A stretch of 64,000 nucleotides of DNA from Lucinisca nassula (Eukaryota; Mollusca; Bivalvia; Lucinida; Lucinidae): positions 202,757,644-202,821,643 of the forward strand of contig OY757011.1 in the NCBI GenBank assembly GCA_963580285.1, written 5' to 3'. A model generated the notes under the pieces. That model was not told where the DNA came from and did not search any database. It saw only the letters and a list, made by a program, of their open reading frames with translations. Positions 42,395 through 53,587 of this stretch are shown in pieces (the stretch's first letter is position 1; the number at the start of each line of letters is the position of its first letter). The position numbers were made by a program, and so were the translations under genes.

Positions 42395-43250
42395 ATATCT
42401 CATGAATCTGAAGAAGGCAACATTCCCTCGCAATCCATTAGAAAATAACACCCTATTCAAAAGAATGTTATAATTTCCTTTCTTAATTAAACGTTTCCGT
42501 CTTTTAATTCTTCATACCGTTTCAATATTGCATAATGTTACTATGTAGTTACGAAAGCTGATCAAACATTAGCAGAAATTAACATTATAATCGACGTCAA
42601 AGACGCCCATATCACGTTATTCATAGAGGATCTTACATGAGTGTTCATGTATTATTGAATTTATTAAACGAGTTGTGGAAAAGGGATAAAATGCGAGGCT
42701 GTGCCGATCCATTTCCCCAACGAGTTTAATAAATTCAATAATACATGAGCACGTATGCAAGATTCCATTTATCATATGACATTTAAAACGCATTTTATTC
42801 AAGATTATTTACAAAAATGTCAATATTCCGCCGTTAGTAAACGCGACGTCGTTGAGGCCGGCGTACATGTAACGTTACGGGACGTATCTAGCTAATTTGC
42901 ATATTTAATCCACTAGTGGATTATCGAAAATATTACAGGGCGTTATTACACTCTCAGACGCGACCTCATATGATAAATTTGTGTATGCAATGATTACAGT
43001 GTTTAACTGCAATAAAAGGAGTACAGACATGTGATATAAATAGGTAATTTAAATACTCATATTGTCAATGAAAACTAAAACTCAGGTTCCTCTACGTAGC
43101 GGCGTTAAGTTGACGACAAAGTCCCTACTTTTGCTAGCTCTAACGACCAAATGAACATGACCTTTTAAACAGTTTCATTTTGGGTATTTATAATTTATCT
43201 ATAAAGGATTTATATCAATGCTATGTATCTACAGAAACGTCATTTTAAGA
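42395..43250 (+). repeat. Segmental duplication block S and flank, copy 2
   Basis: Block S (42395-42625 and 42975-43040) is interrupted by a foldback (42633-42759) and flank. From 43040 to 43250 it aligns with 52525-52575 plus 53250-53380. The intact reading ATGATTACAGTGTTTAACTG at about 42990-43010 serves as the empty site for the 50272 element. TATCAATGCTATGTATC near 43216 serves for the 53382 element. Confidence 0.88.
42633..42759. repeat. Foldback element
   Basis: CATGTATTATTGAATTTATT and AATAAATTCAATAATACATG arms flank a central stretch with weak GTTGTGGAAAAGGGAT/ATCCATTTCCCCAAC pairing. The paralogous S blocks at 40763, 49985 and 51885 lack it. Confidence 0.85.
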
Positions 43251-43544
43251 CACAAACGTAAAACTGAAAACAAAACAAGAAAAAAAAACAATCGTCAAAT
43301 TAATGACGACAATTAGCGGAAATTGACTCATTCCACTATGAGCTCTTCAGCGTTTTTTTTTTTGTGTGTTTTTTTTTTCTTTCTGATTCTCGAACAAATG
43401 ATTTAGTATGGTTTTGACGTTTTGGACGGTGAAACTAGCAAGTTTGTATGATGGTTGCAAGAAAACGACCTAACGCTATATTATGGCCATTTAATATTTT
43501 TTACGGGGTTTTACTTAATCCCAAACGTTTACCATTTAAGAAAT

Positions 43545-43685
43545 GAAATTTATTTTTCTGCAGTTCATGGAAGTATGAACGCAGTGGGTCGCGTGCAAAG
43601 TAAATGAGCCCCGAAGGGGTTACTCAAAACTTTGCTAGCGACCCACTGTCGTTCATACTTTCATGAAAAGCAGAAAAATTAAGTT
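43545..43685. repeat. Foldback element with GAACGCAGTGGGTCGC arms
   Basis: TCATGGAAGTATGAACGCAG with GGGTCGC pairs with GCGACCC and CTGTCGTTCATACTTTCATG. GTTCATGGAAGTATGAACGC recurs at about 43881, so the repeat may extend to 43910. Confidence 0.85.
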
Positions 43686-43944
43686 TATTTTTTATATTTA
43701 AATTATTTGCCCCTCATCACTGGGCGGAAAATGCTTGTAGGGCAAACTTTTAAAGCTGAAAAACATTTACACGCTGTTTTCTACAATGAGCGGAGAAGCG
43801 TTGACGTCATCAACGCCCGTAGGGAACAATGGTTTAGAATGACGTCACTTAACGTCACTGAAAATCATGTGATTCGATGCGTTCATGGAAGTATGAACGC
43901 AATGGTTTTCTATAGGTTTACATAAGATTTTACACTGGAAATGT

Positions 43945-44273
43945 ACCGGCCCCGATAGCTCAGTTGGTAGAGTGTCCGCTCCGGGGAACGGGAGGTCGCG
44001 GGTTCGATCCCGGGCCGCGACATACCAAAGTCGTTAATAATGGTACTCGCTGCTCCTCGCTTGACACTTAGATTTACGGGGTAGAGCTAGGACTGGTCGA
44101 CCCAGTGTCAGGATAATGTGACTGGGTGTGGTATCATGTAATGTGTCTGGGACATGATACTTCAGTGAGGCAGCACTATAAAAGTGAGCATTGAGCTCCC
44201 TGTCGCAACCAGACACCGTCGTGATATGACTGAAAAATTGTTGAAAGCGACGTTAAACCCGAATTCACACACA
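43945..44273 (+). mobile_element. tRNA-derived SINE, full length with 14-bp target duplication
   Basis: Head CCCCGATAGCTCAGTTGGTA (A box) and CGCGGGTTCGATCCCGGG (B box). The long central part includes CTAGGACTGGTCGACCCAGT and ATAAAAGTGAGCATTGAGC. The tail is GACGTTAAACCCGAATTCAC. TACACTGGAAATGT lies on both sides (43931-43944, 44274-44287). The layout resembles molluscan SINEs with a conserved central domain; I cannot assign the superfamily with certainty. Confidence 0.92.
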
Positions 44274-44372
44274 TACACTGGAAATGTAAATATATACCTT
44301 TGAATGTTTAATCACGTCACTTTGGAAAGTCTTGCTAAGCTTACTTTACTTACATAGTATATTAGCTATGCA

Positions 44373-44763
44373 TAAGGGTGACACGATTAATCGTATAACC
44401 GATTAATCGATCGATAAATTCAACAAAAATAATTCTCATTTCTGATTTGCTTTTAATCGATTGCTTGATAGGTACAATTTACTACCCAAAGCTATGCCTA
44501 AAATAGCAAGATGAGTGGCAAACAGTGCAGACTCTGTTGAGACGCCGCATTATGCGACGTCTCATCTGGGTCTACACTGTTTGCTCAGGCCTGTCTGTTC
44601 AAATATACATATGGTAAAGTGCAACATGTGGTAAGAGTCATGCTCAGAAGAAAGCCAGACAGGTAAAATTATGACAAAAACCATAGCGATTACTAATCGA
44701 TTATCGATAAAAATGACGGGACTGATAATCGATTATCTTTTCAGCTCCGATTAGCCAGCCCTA
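44373..44763. mobile_element. hAT-like MITE with 8-bp target duplication
   Basis: TAAGGGTGAC...CAGCCCTA ends, flanked by GCTATGCA on both sides (44365-44372, 44764-44771; the identity extends to TAGCTATGCA). Subterminal ATTAATCG/CGATTAT clusters occur. A family A hairpin (44518-44586) is nested inside. Confidence 0.78.
44518..44586. mobile_element. Family A hairpin core nested in the hAT-like MITE
   Basis: GGCAAACAGTGCAGACTCTG and GGGTCTACACTGTTTGCT with GAGACGCCGCA/TGCGACGTCTC inner arms. Confidence 0.85.
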
Positions 44764-45077
44764 GCTATGCAAAATCTACGAAGCAGAATACTATCGCCAA
44801 TTCACCCGTACGAATACGTTTAATCACAGCCGTCCCGGTTCTAGACACATGAAAAAAATGACATACAAAGATCCGCAAAAGGTTCCATGAGACGTTTTAT
44901 CCCAGGCGATACTGCTATACACGTCTTGTTTTAAGTAAATACCTTACGGGTGGTAACAGGCATATTTCCCCGTCATTTTTTTGTCTTTTTGATTTCAAGA
45001 GAGACAACTTTTGGCAAACGCAGCTCCCGGACAATGTGTCTGATTTACGTAAACTGCCTCATTCCGCATCGGTGACA

Positions 45078-45260
45078 AGCCACACTCTATTTTTGTTTGG
45101 TTCTAACTACCAGCCACACTCTATTGTTTGGTTCTAACTACATGTACCAGCCACACTCTATGTTTTGGTGCTATCGACAGCGACACTCTATGTGTTCAGC
45201 CACACTCTATTTTTTTCTATTTTTTATTTTCCACAGCCACACTCTATGTCTTGGTCTGAC
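45078..45260 (+). repeat. Irregular repeat of CAGCCACACTCTAT
   Basis: About six copies at unequal spacing, mixed with TTTGGTTCTAACTAC. Also present at 54960-55010, linking the two large duplicated regions. Confidence 0.85.
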
Positions 45261-45594
45261 TTCCAGCTCGCTTTCTCATAAACGGATCACCTCCGGAGAA
45301 AAAGGTCTACAGTTAAAGGAACGACTTTTGTCACTTGGCAACTCAGCAGACGACAACTTGCTGGTAGATTTTCTTATTTTTTCCAAGAAAATAATTATTT
45401 TACATCTCATGCCAGTTGTCGACTATGGAGACAATTTGCATGAGATATCAAATCCTGTTTTGGGAGACAAGTTGCATGAGCCGTCAAATTTCGATGTTTT
45501 TCTTTCTCGGAAAACTAAGAAAAATATTTCAAAATGTCGTCTGCTGGGGAACATGTAACATGTAGAGCGTTAAGCGTTAATGGCCATTCCTTTC
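45261..45594 (+). repeat. Segmental duplication block upstream of the minisatellite, copy 1
   Basis: GCTTTCTCATAAACGGATC, TGGAGACAATTTGCATGAGA, ACATGTAGAGCGTTAAGCG and ATTCCTTTCCTTTCAGAG recur in the same order at 55025-55345. Confidence 0.88.
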
Positions 45595-46880
45595 CTTTCA
45601 GAGTAGAAGCCTGTTGACAAGTGGGACAGAACCCAGTTGACAAAACACACAGAACCCTTTTGAAAAGAGACAGAACCCTGTTGACAAGACAGATATAACC
45701 CTTTTAACAAAAGACAGAACCCTGTTGACAATCGGCAGACGACTGTTGACAAGAGAGACATATCTCTGTTGGCAAGAGGAACAGAACCCTGTTGACAGGA
45801 CCGAACACTGTTGACAAGAGGAAGAACCCTGTTGACAAATATGAAACAACCCTGTTGACAAGAGAGACAGAACCCTGTTGACAAGAGTGACAGAACCCAG
45901 TTGACAAGAGACACACATCCCTGTTGACAAGAGACAGAACCCTGTTGGCAAGAGAGACAGACGGAACCTTGTTGACAAAAAGAGACAGAACCCTATTGAC
46001 AAGAGAGACAAAACCTTGTTGACAAGAGAGACACAACCCTGTTGACATGAATGATAGAACCCAGGTGACAAGAGACACCCAACCCTGTTGAAAACAGACG
46101 GAATCGTGTTGAAAAGGCAGACAGAACCATGTTGACAAGAAAGACAGAAAGAACCCTGTTGACAAGAGACACATAACCCTGTTGACAAGAAAGAACCCTG
46201 TTGACAAAAGACACACAGCCCTGTTGACAAGGAAGACAGAACCTTGTTGACAAGAGACATAACCCTGTTTACAAGAGACACACAACCCTGTTGACAAGAA
46301 AGACAGACCCTGTTGACAAAAGACAGACCCTGTTGACAAGAGACACACAACCCTGTTGACAAAAGACACACAACCCTGTTGACAAGAGCGACACAACCCT
46401 GTTGACAAAAGAGACACAGCCCTGCTAACAAAAGAGACACAACCCTGTTGACAAGAGAGACAGACCCTGTTGACAAGACACAGCCCTGCTGACAAGAGAG
46501 ACACAACCCTGTTGACAAGAGAGACAGACCCTGTTGACAAGAGACACACAACCCTGTTGACAAGAGACACACAACCCTGTTGACAAGAGACACACAACCG
46601 TGTTGACAAGAGACACACAACCCTGTTGATAAGAGAGACACAACCCTGTTGACAAGAGAAACAGGCCCTGCTGACAAGAGACACATATCCCTGCTGACAA
46701 GAGAGACAGACCCTGTTGACAAAAGACAGATCCTGTTGACAAAAGACAGAACCCTGTTGACAAAAGACACACAACCCTGTTAACAAGAGAGACAGAACCC
46801 TGTTGACAAGAGACAGACCCTGTTGACAAAAGACAGAACCCTGTTGGCAAGAGACACACAACCCTGTTGACAAAATACAG
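45595..46880. repeat. ~23-bp minisatellite, array 1
   Basis: The unit GAGAGACAGAACCCTGTTGA plus CAA is repeated roughly 55 times with many variants. All three minus-strand frames stay open for hundreds of codons because the 23-base unit lacks stops. The open frames are a by-product of the repeat, not evidence of a gene. Confidence 0.95.
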
Positions 46881-46907
46881 GTAAAAAATACATGGGCAGT
46901 TGACACA

Positions 46908-47018
46908 CAGTTTCTTCGTTTGTTAACTTAGGAAAATAGAACAAAACAAAATACAATTATTTATTCGCATTCTGTTAGCAAGTCCGTAAAATGAATACTT
47001 TTGTAACCCAGTTTATGC
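46908..47018. repeat. Segmental duplication block, copy 2 (partner 40325-40445)
   Basis: Same landmarks as copy 1, immediately after the minisatellite. Confidence 0.85.
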
Positions 47019-47061
47019 AGAGGAAACAAAAGAGGTATATTAGGGTATTCATGAATTTCAT

Positions 47062-47380
47062 TTTTATTGTTTGATTTGTTTGATTTGAAGTTTAACGCCC
47101 CCCGTCAGCAATGTACATGTCATTTTGGAGACGTTGTTACCAAGTCTGTGGTACTTTTACCCGACATTGTGATAAAATGACATTTCAAGCCCTGTCGCTA
47201 AATGAAACCAATAGGGTTTATAAGCATGGACGCTCCGACTCCCACCTTTTTGCATGGGCAGGCTTAGATCCTCTAAGCGGTTTACCTGTACTCGTGTGCG
47301 GTCGGTCTCGGCTCTGCGTGGAAGCATCATGCAGCCCATTTATTTCTTTAAGACCCAAGGGCGAGTGCCGGAACCGCCTA
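47062..47380 (-). mobile_element. GTTAAAC-tailed SINE-like repeat
   Basis: GATTTGAAGTTTAACGCCCC to AGGGCGAGTGCCGG, minus orientation. Confidence 0.88.
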
Positions 47381-47504
47381 ATTACAGCGAATAGCAATGA
47401 TACATATGTTTTCAGCAGATATAAGAAAATGGTCGCATAATTTAATGGGGAAAAGGGTCATTTTGGAGTCATGAAAGAACTCACCATGTCACACGGGTGT
47501 GCCA

Positions 47505-48275
47505 TTCCAATGCAAATCTCTGAATGGGGGACCGAGGAGGGCATACAACGATACATGTAATACTCTCTGAATGGGGGAACGAGGAGGGCATACAAAGATA
47601 CATGTAATACTCTCTGAATGGGGGACCGAGACGGGCAAACAAAGATACACGTAATACACTCTGAATGGGGGAACGAGGAGGGCATACAACGATACATGTA
47701 ATACTCTCTGAATGAGGGAACGAGGAGGGCATACAAAGATACATGTAATACTCTCTGAATGGGGGACCGAGGAGGGCATACAAAGATAATGTAATACTCT
47801 CTGAATGGGGGACCGAGGAGGGTATACAAAGATACATGATTGTAACACTCTCTGAATGGGGGACCGAGGAGGGCATACAAAGAGACATGTAATACTCTCT
47901 GAATGGGGGACCGAGGAGGTCATACAAAGAGACATGTAATACTCTCTGAATGGTGGACAGAGGAGGGCAAACAAAGAGACATGTATTACTCTCTGAATGG
48001 GGGACCGAGGAGGGCATACAGAGATACATGTAATACTCTCTGAATGGGGGATCGAGGAGGGCATACAAAGATACATGTAATACTCTCTGAATGGGGGGGG
48101 GGGCGAGGAGGGCATACAAAGATACATGTAATACTCTCTGAATGGAGGACCGGAGAGGGCATATAAAGATACATGTAATACTCTCTGAATGGGGGACCGA
48201 GGAGGGCATACAGAGATACATGTAATACTCTCTGAATGGAGGATCGAGGAGAGCATACAAAGATACAGGTAATAC
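47505..48275. repeat. ~47-bp minisatellite, about sixteen units
   Basis: Units contain TACATGTAATACTCTCTGAA, TGGGGGACCGAGGAGGGCAT and ACAAAGA. Minus-strand frames are open throughout for the same reason as in the 23-bp array. Confidence 0.95.
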
Positions 48276-48449
48276 TATAAAATACACCGAGCCATTCTGA
48301 ATAGAATTATATGGCACGTTTATATAGAGCGAATACTTTGCGATTACGATAATCTTAACCATTAAGACGCCGAGAAAAACAACATCTGAAAATGCCGTAT
48401 GTTTATATCGTCTGCTGAATTTTCTTGAAACTTTCTAGAATTTTATTTT

Positions 48450-48506
48450 CAGGCAAACAGTGTGGGCCCAAATCAGACTGCTCCGTGGGTCCACACTGTT
48501 TGCAAA
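48450..48506. mobile_element. Short family A hairpin
   Basis: GGCAAACAGTGTGGGCCCAA and GTGGGTCCACACTGTTTGC arms with reduced inner arms. Confidence 0.8.
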
Positions 48507-48539
48507 AATGACCTTTAAAGTAACCGGCAGATGACAAAG

Positions 48540-48845
48540 CATGGCCCCCGCCCGTTGGGACCCGAAGAAATAGATGGGCTGCATGCTGCTTCCACGCAGA
48601 GCTGAAACCGACCGCACACGAGTACTGGTAAACCGCTTAGAGGATCTAAGCCTGTCCAGGCTAAGCGGTGCGAGTCGGGCCGTCCATGCTTATAAATCCT
48701 ATTGGTTTCATTGGGCGACAGGACTTGAGGTGTAATTTCATCTCAATGTCGGGTAAAGGTCCCACAAAATTGGAAGCAACGTCCCCAAAATTACCTATAC
48801 AGTGTTGACGGAGACGTTAAACCACAAATCAAACAAACAACAAGA
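48540..48845 (+). mobile_element. GTTAAAC-tailed SINE-like repeat
   Basis: Near full length from CCCCCGCCCGTTGGGACC to GACGTTAAACCACAAATCAA, ending in an AAACAAAC-type tail. Confidence 0.9.
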
Positions 48846-48969
48846 TGACAAAGCAGGCGACAAATTGTTGTGATTGACATTTTATGGGTAAAAATATAAG
48901 TTAGTGAAGTCAAAAGAAAAAAAAAAACACTGTATGGACTGCTATCAGACTGCTTCTTAAAGAAAGTGT

Positions 48970-49115
48970 GTTTGAGCTTTACGTCCCATCAACAGCTCAG
49001 GCCATATGGAGTAGGGACCTTGGTTTAAAGACTCATCCGAAAACCCGGGATCGAACCCACGACCACTGCTTTATGAGGCGCATATCTTATTCACTACATC
49101 GCGGAGGCTTCTAAC
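48970..49115 (-). mobile_element. tRNA-derived SINE
   Basis: Minus strand: GCCTCCGCGATGTAGTGAAT, B box GTGGGTTCGATCCCGGG, GATGAGTCTTTAAACCAAGG, then GATGGGACGTAAAGCTCAAA. Same family as 38087 and 21637. Confidence 0.82.
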
Positions 49116-49184
49116 AGTCCGTTTTAGACTCTCTCTCTCTCAGTAAAATGCACCCACTTGACAAATGTTTTTCGTAATATTTTT

Positions 49185-49243
49185 CCTACTCATGCTGAGG
49201 TTATCGTTAGAACCGATTCACTAGCAATCTATATTTTAGATCA
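49185..49243 (+). repeat. Small block shared with 41690-41750
   Basis: GCTGAGGTTATCGTTAGAAC and CCGATTCACT(A/C)GCAATC occur in both. Confidence 0.7.
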
Positions 49244-49245
49244 TT

Positions 49246-49366
49246 AACCCTTATCCTGCTGTTCACGAAAATCCCTATCTTTGGGAACAGTGTAGATCCA
49301 GATCAGATGGCTTCTGAAGAAGCCATCTGATTCAGAAGCCATCTGATCAGGATCTACACTGTTCTA
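49246..49366. mobile_element. Family A2 MITE with a duplicated inner arm
   Basis: Left end TTAACCCTTATCCTGCTG; core GAACAGTGTAGATCCAGATC. The GAAGCCATCTGAT arm is present twice in a row. Confidence 0.8.
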
Positions 49367-49379
49367 CATTCAATTTATG

Positions 49380-49980
49380 AATTTGTAGGAATAATGAAAT
49401 CCCACACTTTTGTCCAAATACATAAAAGAATGTTGGGTCCGTTAAAGACAATTAGACTGTCACGTAAAGAGTAACAGACAGATATATAGTCTTGAGACAA
49501 AGGAAAGATGCACAGCTTAAACCTCTGTCTTCAGCAGGATTCGAATCCGGGCAGCCTCGGTGGAAGCATAATGCTCTACCCACTGAGCCCAAGGGTCCAT
49601 GAAACAGTTGAATATATACTATGTAAAATAAATTTAGCAGTAGCTAATACATTTCAAGAAACAAATTCTAATTTAAATTTTACATTCTAACTATGAAATC
49701 CCACACTTTTGTCCAAATAAATAAAAGAATGTTGATTTCATAAAAGAGAATTAGATTGCGTAGATATGTATTCTTGAGACAAAGGAAAGATGCACAGCTT
49801 AAACCTCTGTCTTCAGCAGGATTCGAATCCGGGCAGCCTCGGTGGAAGTATAATGCCCAAGGGTCTATGAAGCAGTTGAATATATACTATGTAAAATAAG
49901 TTTAGCAGTAGCTAATACATTTCAAGAAACAAATTCTAACTTAGAAAATAGATATCAAAACTTTATTTCAAACATTACTT
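49380..49980 (-). mobile_element. tRNA-headed SINE-like repeat, copies 2 and 3 in tandem
   Basis: Two adjacent copies of the 42090 repeat. The first has a complete tRNA-like head (about 49523-49600). The second has a deletion that removes ACTGAGC from the head. Confidence 0.82.
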
Positions 49981-49984
49981 GAAC

Positions 49985-50271
49985 ATCTTAGACGTGAGAA
50001 ATCTCTTCAATAAGAAATCTCATGAATCTGAAGAAGGCAACATTCCCTTCCAATCCATTAGAAAATAACACCCTATTCAAAAGAATGTTATAATTTCCTT
50101 TCTTAATGAAATGTTTTCGTCTTTTAATTCTTCATACCGTTTCAATATTGCATAATGTTACTGTGTAGTTACGAAAGCTGTTCAAACATTAGCAGAAATT
50201 AGCATTATGATTGACGTCAAAGACGCCCATATCACGTTATTCATTTGTGTATGCAATGATTACAGTGTTTA
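49985..50271 (+). repeat. Segmental duplication block S, copy 3, split by an insertion
   Basis: Continues at 51147-51180 (TTAACTGCAATAAAAGGAAT, ACAGACATGGTGATAT). The rest aligns with the other three S blocks. Confidence 0.92.
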
Positions 50272-51146
50272 TGCCATGGTCACAAATCACTATTCGAGCC
50301 CCGTCCGACTAGTTGGCGACTGATTTGGTGTGAAATCGGGATAGTGTCCGGCCGGCGTCCCGCCGGATGTTAAGGCGTCGGTGGTGGTCGGCAGGGGCCC
50401 GGTGAAATTTTAACTCGCACTTAAAATTCTCACCGAATTTTCACCGACTTCCAGGTCGAATAAAAGTCAAGCAGAGCTCGAAACCGACGTCGGGATGATG
50501 TCGATGGCATCGGCCGGCATCCGATGGTCGTAGAGCGGACCCCGACCAATCAGGTAATCGGGCAGTAATCGGCCGGCCGGCGCCCGACAGGTAATCAAGT
50601 GGAATTCGCTCAACGAGTCCTGTTTCGGCCGTCGCCGCTCGATCGCCGACCGGTTCCTGCCGGCATCCCACTGATTGACGCTCGACTATATAAGGGCCCG
50701 ATCTCCGATGCGTGCCAGTTTCTAGCAGACCAGTAGGGATACGAGGCATCTTGTTCCGCTTTTCTTCGAAGAAAGTTTTCTTCGACGTCAATACCAACCG
50801 AGCTGACCCATAGGAGAAGATGCAGTTTATATACCCCCCGACAACTGGACCATCCCCGGGCCATGCCCGGCCGGGAACTGTGCGGACATCTGCGGGACAT
50901 CGACCGACGCGCGGCCGGCTAGTAACAATCGCCAATTTCCGCCCGGCGTATACGCCGATGCTACCCGCAAAAATCTGGCAGACACCGCCCGATTCCCGGC
51001 GGATGTACCACCAGTCCCCGCACGGCATTTTTTTGCCAAAACGGAACCAGACACCCACTTCCGACCCCTTCTCGAATTGGACAGATCGGCCGACCATCAC
51101 GTCTAGAATAGCTCGGACGGGGTACGCCGAATTTGTGAACGAGGCA
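50272..51146. mobile_element. 875-bp GC-rich DNA element with TTA target duplication
   Basis: TTA lies on both sides (50269-50271 and 51147-51149), and the paralogous S blocks show the uninterrupted GTGTTTAAC. Ends are TGCCATGGTCACAAAT and ATTTGTGAACGAGGCA, weakly inverted. TTA duplication fits PIF/Harbinger-type transposition, but no transposase is seen, so it would be non-autonomous. Its GC and CpG content is far above its surroundings. A 219-codon minus frame is probably a product of composition. Confidence 0.85.
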
Positions 51147-51304
51147 TTAACTGCAATAAAAGGAATACAGACATGGTGATATAATCAAAGCACTGAGAGT
51201 ACTGGTGGGTCGACCGTCTCTGAGAGTAGGTTGGGAAAATAGTCATGAACTGACGGTAGCCAGAAAACGACGAAACGATGCTTGGCCAATTTTAAATTAC
51301 ACCG

Positions 51305-51575
51305 AATCATAATCCAAATACGTAAAAGAATGTTGATTCAATAAACGAGAAGGCAGATATTTGTTCTTTAGACAAAGGAAAGCAGGGTTCGAATCCGGGC
51401 AGCCTCGGTGGAAGTCTAATGCCCTACCCACTGAGCCCAAGAGTATATGAAGCAGTTGAATATATACTATGTAAAATAAGTTTAGCATATAACTAATACA
51501 TTTCAAGAACAAATTCTAACTTAGAAGACAGAAATCAAAATTTTATTTCAAACATTACTTGAACATCTTAGGCGT
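51305..51575 (-). mobile_element. tRNA-headed SINE-like repeat, copy 4
   Basis: AATCCAAATACGTAAAAGAA and the tRNA-like head (about 51385-51448: CAGGGTTCGAATCCGGGC, CCCACTGAGCCCAAGAG). Confidence 0.8.
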
Positions 51576-51579
51576 AAGT

Positions 51580-51893
51580 TTGTTTGTTTGATTTGAGGTT
51601 TAACGTCCCCGTCAACACTGTATATGTCATTTTTGGAGACGTTGCTGCCACTTTTGTGGGACTTTTACCCGACATTGAGATGAAATGACATCTCAAGCCC
51701 TGTCGCCCAATGAAACCAATAGAGCTTATAAGCATGGACGGTCCGACTAACATCGCTTTACCTGGGCAGGCTTAGATTCTATAAGCGAGTTACCAGTGGT
51801 CGTGTGCGGTCGGATTTCAGCTCTGCGTGGAAGCATCGTGCAGCCCATCTATTTAGCCAAGCGCCAATGGGCGGGGCCGCTTAGACGTAAGAA
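51580..51893 (-). mobile_element. GTTAAAC-tailed SINE-like repeat
   Basis: TGATTTGAGGTTTAACGTCC to AATGGGCGGGGCCGC. It sits just before block S, in the same order as the pair at 40455 and 40763. Confidence 0.9.
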
Positions 51894-52192
51894 GTCTCAT
51901 CAATAAGAAATCCCATGAATCTGAAGAAGGCAACATTCCCTTCCAATCCATTAGAAAATAACACCCTATTCAAAACAATGATATAATTTCCTTTCTTAAT
52001 GAAATGTTTTCGTCTTTTAATTCTTCATACCGTTTCAATATTGCATAATGTTACTGTGTAGTTACGAAAGCTGTTCAAACATTAGCAGAAATTAACATTA
52101 TGATTGGCGTCAAAGACGCCCATATCACGTTATTCATTTGTGTATGCAATGATTACAGTGTTTAACCTCAATAAAACGAATACAGACATGGT
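51894..52192 (+). repeat. Segmental duplication block S, copy 4
   Basis: TCCCATGAATCTGAAGAAGG through ACAGACATGGTGATAT, the most complete match to the copy at 40763. Confidence 0.92.
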
Positions 52193-52199
52193 GATATTA

Positions 52200-52500
52200 G
52201 TTTGTTTGAATCGAGGTTTAACGTCCCCGTCAACACTGTAAAGGTCAATTTGGGGACGTTGTTTCCAATTTTGTTGGACTTTTACCCGACATTGAGATGA
52301 AATGACATCTCAAGCCATGTCGCCCAATGAAACCAAAAGGGTTTATAAGCATGGACGGTCCGACACTCACGCCGCTTTGCCTGGGCAAGCTTAGATCAGC
52401 TATGCGGTTTACCAGTACTCGTGTGCGGGTCGGTTTCATCTCTGCATGGAAGCATCATGCAGCCCATCAATTTCTTCAAGCCCCGATGGGCGGGGACCGT
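52200..52500 (-). mobile_element. GTTAAAC-tailed SINE-like repeat
   Basis: TTTGAATCGAGGTTTAACGT to CCCCGATGGGCGGGGACCG, minus. It corresponds to 41070-41378 in both position and sequence. Confidence 0.9.
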
Positions 52501-52582
52501 GACATGGTGTTATAAAAAGGTACATGTAATTTAAATACTCACATTGTCAATGAAAACTAAAACTTCGGTACGGTACCTCTAC

Positions 52583-53245
52583 GTTTGTTTGTTTGATTGA
52601 TTTTAGGTTTAACGTCAACGTCAACAAGGTATAGGTCATTTTGGAGACGTTGCTTCCAAATATTTTGTTGGACTTTTACCCTACATTGAGATGAAATGAC
52701 ATCTCAAGCCCTGTCGCCCAATGAAACCAATAGGATTTATAAGCATGGACGGTCCGACACTCACACCGCTTTGCCTGGGCAGGCTTAGATCCTCTAAGTG
52801 GTTTACAAGTACTCGTGTACCGGCCCCGATAGCTCAGTTGGTAGAGTGTCCGTTCCGGGGAACGGGAGGTCACGGGTTAGATCCCGGGCCGCGACATACC
52901 AAAGTCGTTAAGAATGGCACTAGCTGCTCCTCGCTTGGCACTCAGATTTACGGGGTAGAGCTAGGACTGGTCGACCCAGTGTCAGGATAATGCGACTGTG
53001 TGTGGTACCATGTAATGTGTCTGGGACATGATACTTCAGTGAGGCAGCACTATAAAAGTGAGCATTGAGCTCCCTGTCGCAACCAGACACCGTCGTGATA
53101 TGACTGAAAAAATGTTGAAAGCGACGTTAAACCCGAATTCACACACGCAATACCAGTACTCGTGTGTGGGTCGGATTCAGCTCTGCGTGGAAGCATCATG
53201 CAGCCCATATATTTCTTCAAGCCCCGATGGGCGGGGGCCGACGAT
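52583..53245 (-). mobile_element. GTTAAAC-tailed SINE-like repeat, split by a SINE
   Basis: Outer pieces 52583-52818 and 53155-53245 join at AGTACTCGTGT. CTCTACG/ATCTACG on each side of the whole repeat looks like its own target duplication. Confidence 0.88.
52819..53154 (+). mobile_element. tRNA-derived SINE, full length with 11-bp target duplication
   Basis: About 95% identical by eye to the SINE at 43945. It is flanked by AGTACTCGTGT (52808-52818, 53155-53165). The B box has GGTTAGATCCC instead of GGTTCGATCCC, which should weaken transcription. Confidence 0.93.
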
Positions 53246-53587
53246 ACATCTACGTAGCAGCGTTAAGTTGACTACAAAGTCCCTATTTTAACTAGCTCTA
53301 ACGACCAAATTATCATGCCCTTTTAAACATTTTTCATGTTGGATATTTGTAATTATCCATAAAGGATTTGTATCAATGCTCTGTTACAACGCATAATGTA
53401 GTAATGTAGTAATTTCTTCATTTTGAAATTTTTACTACATTATGCGTTGGCATAGTCGACGCGAAATGAAATAAAATGTCGTTTTTACTTCATTATGCGT
53501 CGATACTAAGAGGTTTGAGCAAAATGAAAGAATTATTTCATTTTGCGGCGATGGGTGGCATACTTAATTTTACTTCATTATGCGTCA

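Noticed and set aside
43945..44020. tRNA gene
   Set aside because: The tRNA-like sequence is the head of a SINE with a long body and target duplications, and has a second copy at 52819.
45097..45558. 153-codon plus frame
   Set aside because: It runs through a low-complexity repeat (CAGCCACACTCTAT) and palindromic blocks. The duplicated region at 54960-55345 does not preserve the frame.
45598..46906. Minus-strand open frames of up to 400 codons with Cys- and Ser-rich repeats
   Set aside because: The 23-bp tandem unit lacks stop codons in all three minus frames, so long frames arise automatically. The overlapping frames are equally open.
47481..48362. Minus-strand 293-codon frame
   Set aside because: Produced by the 47-bp minisatellite; two other frames are also open.
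50441..51100. 219-codon minus-strand frame in the GC-rich element
   Set aside because: High GC content reduces stop codons. The peptide shows no domain, and overlapping frames on both strands are also open.
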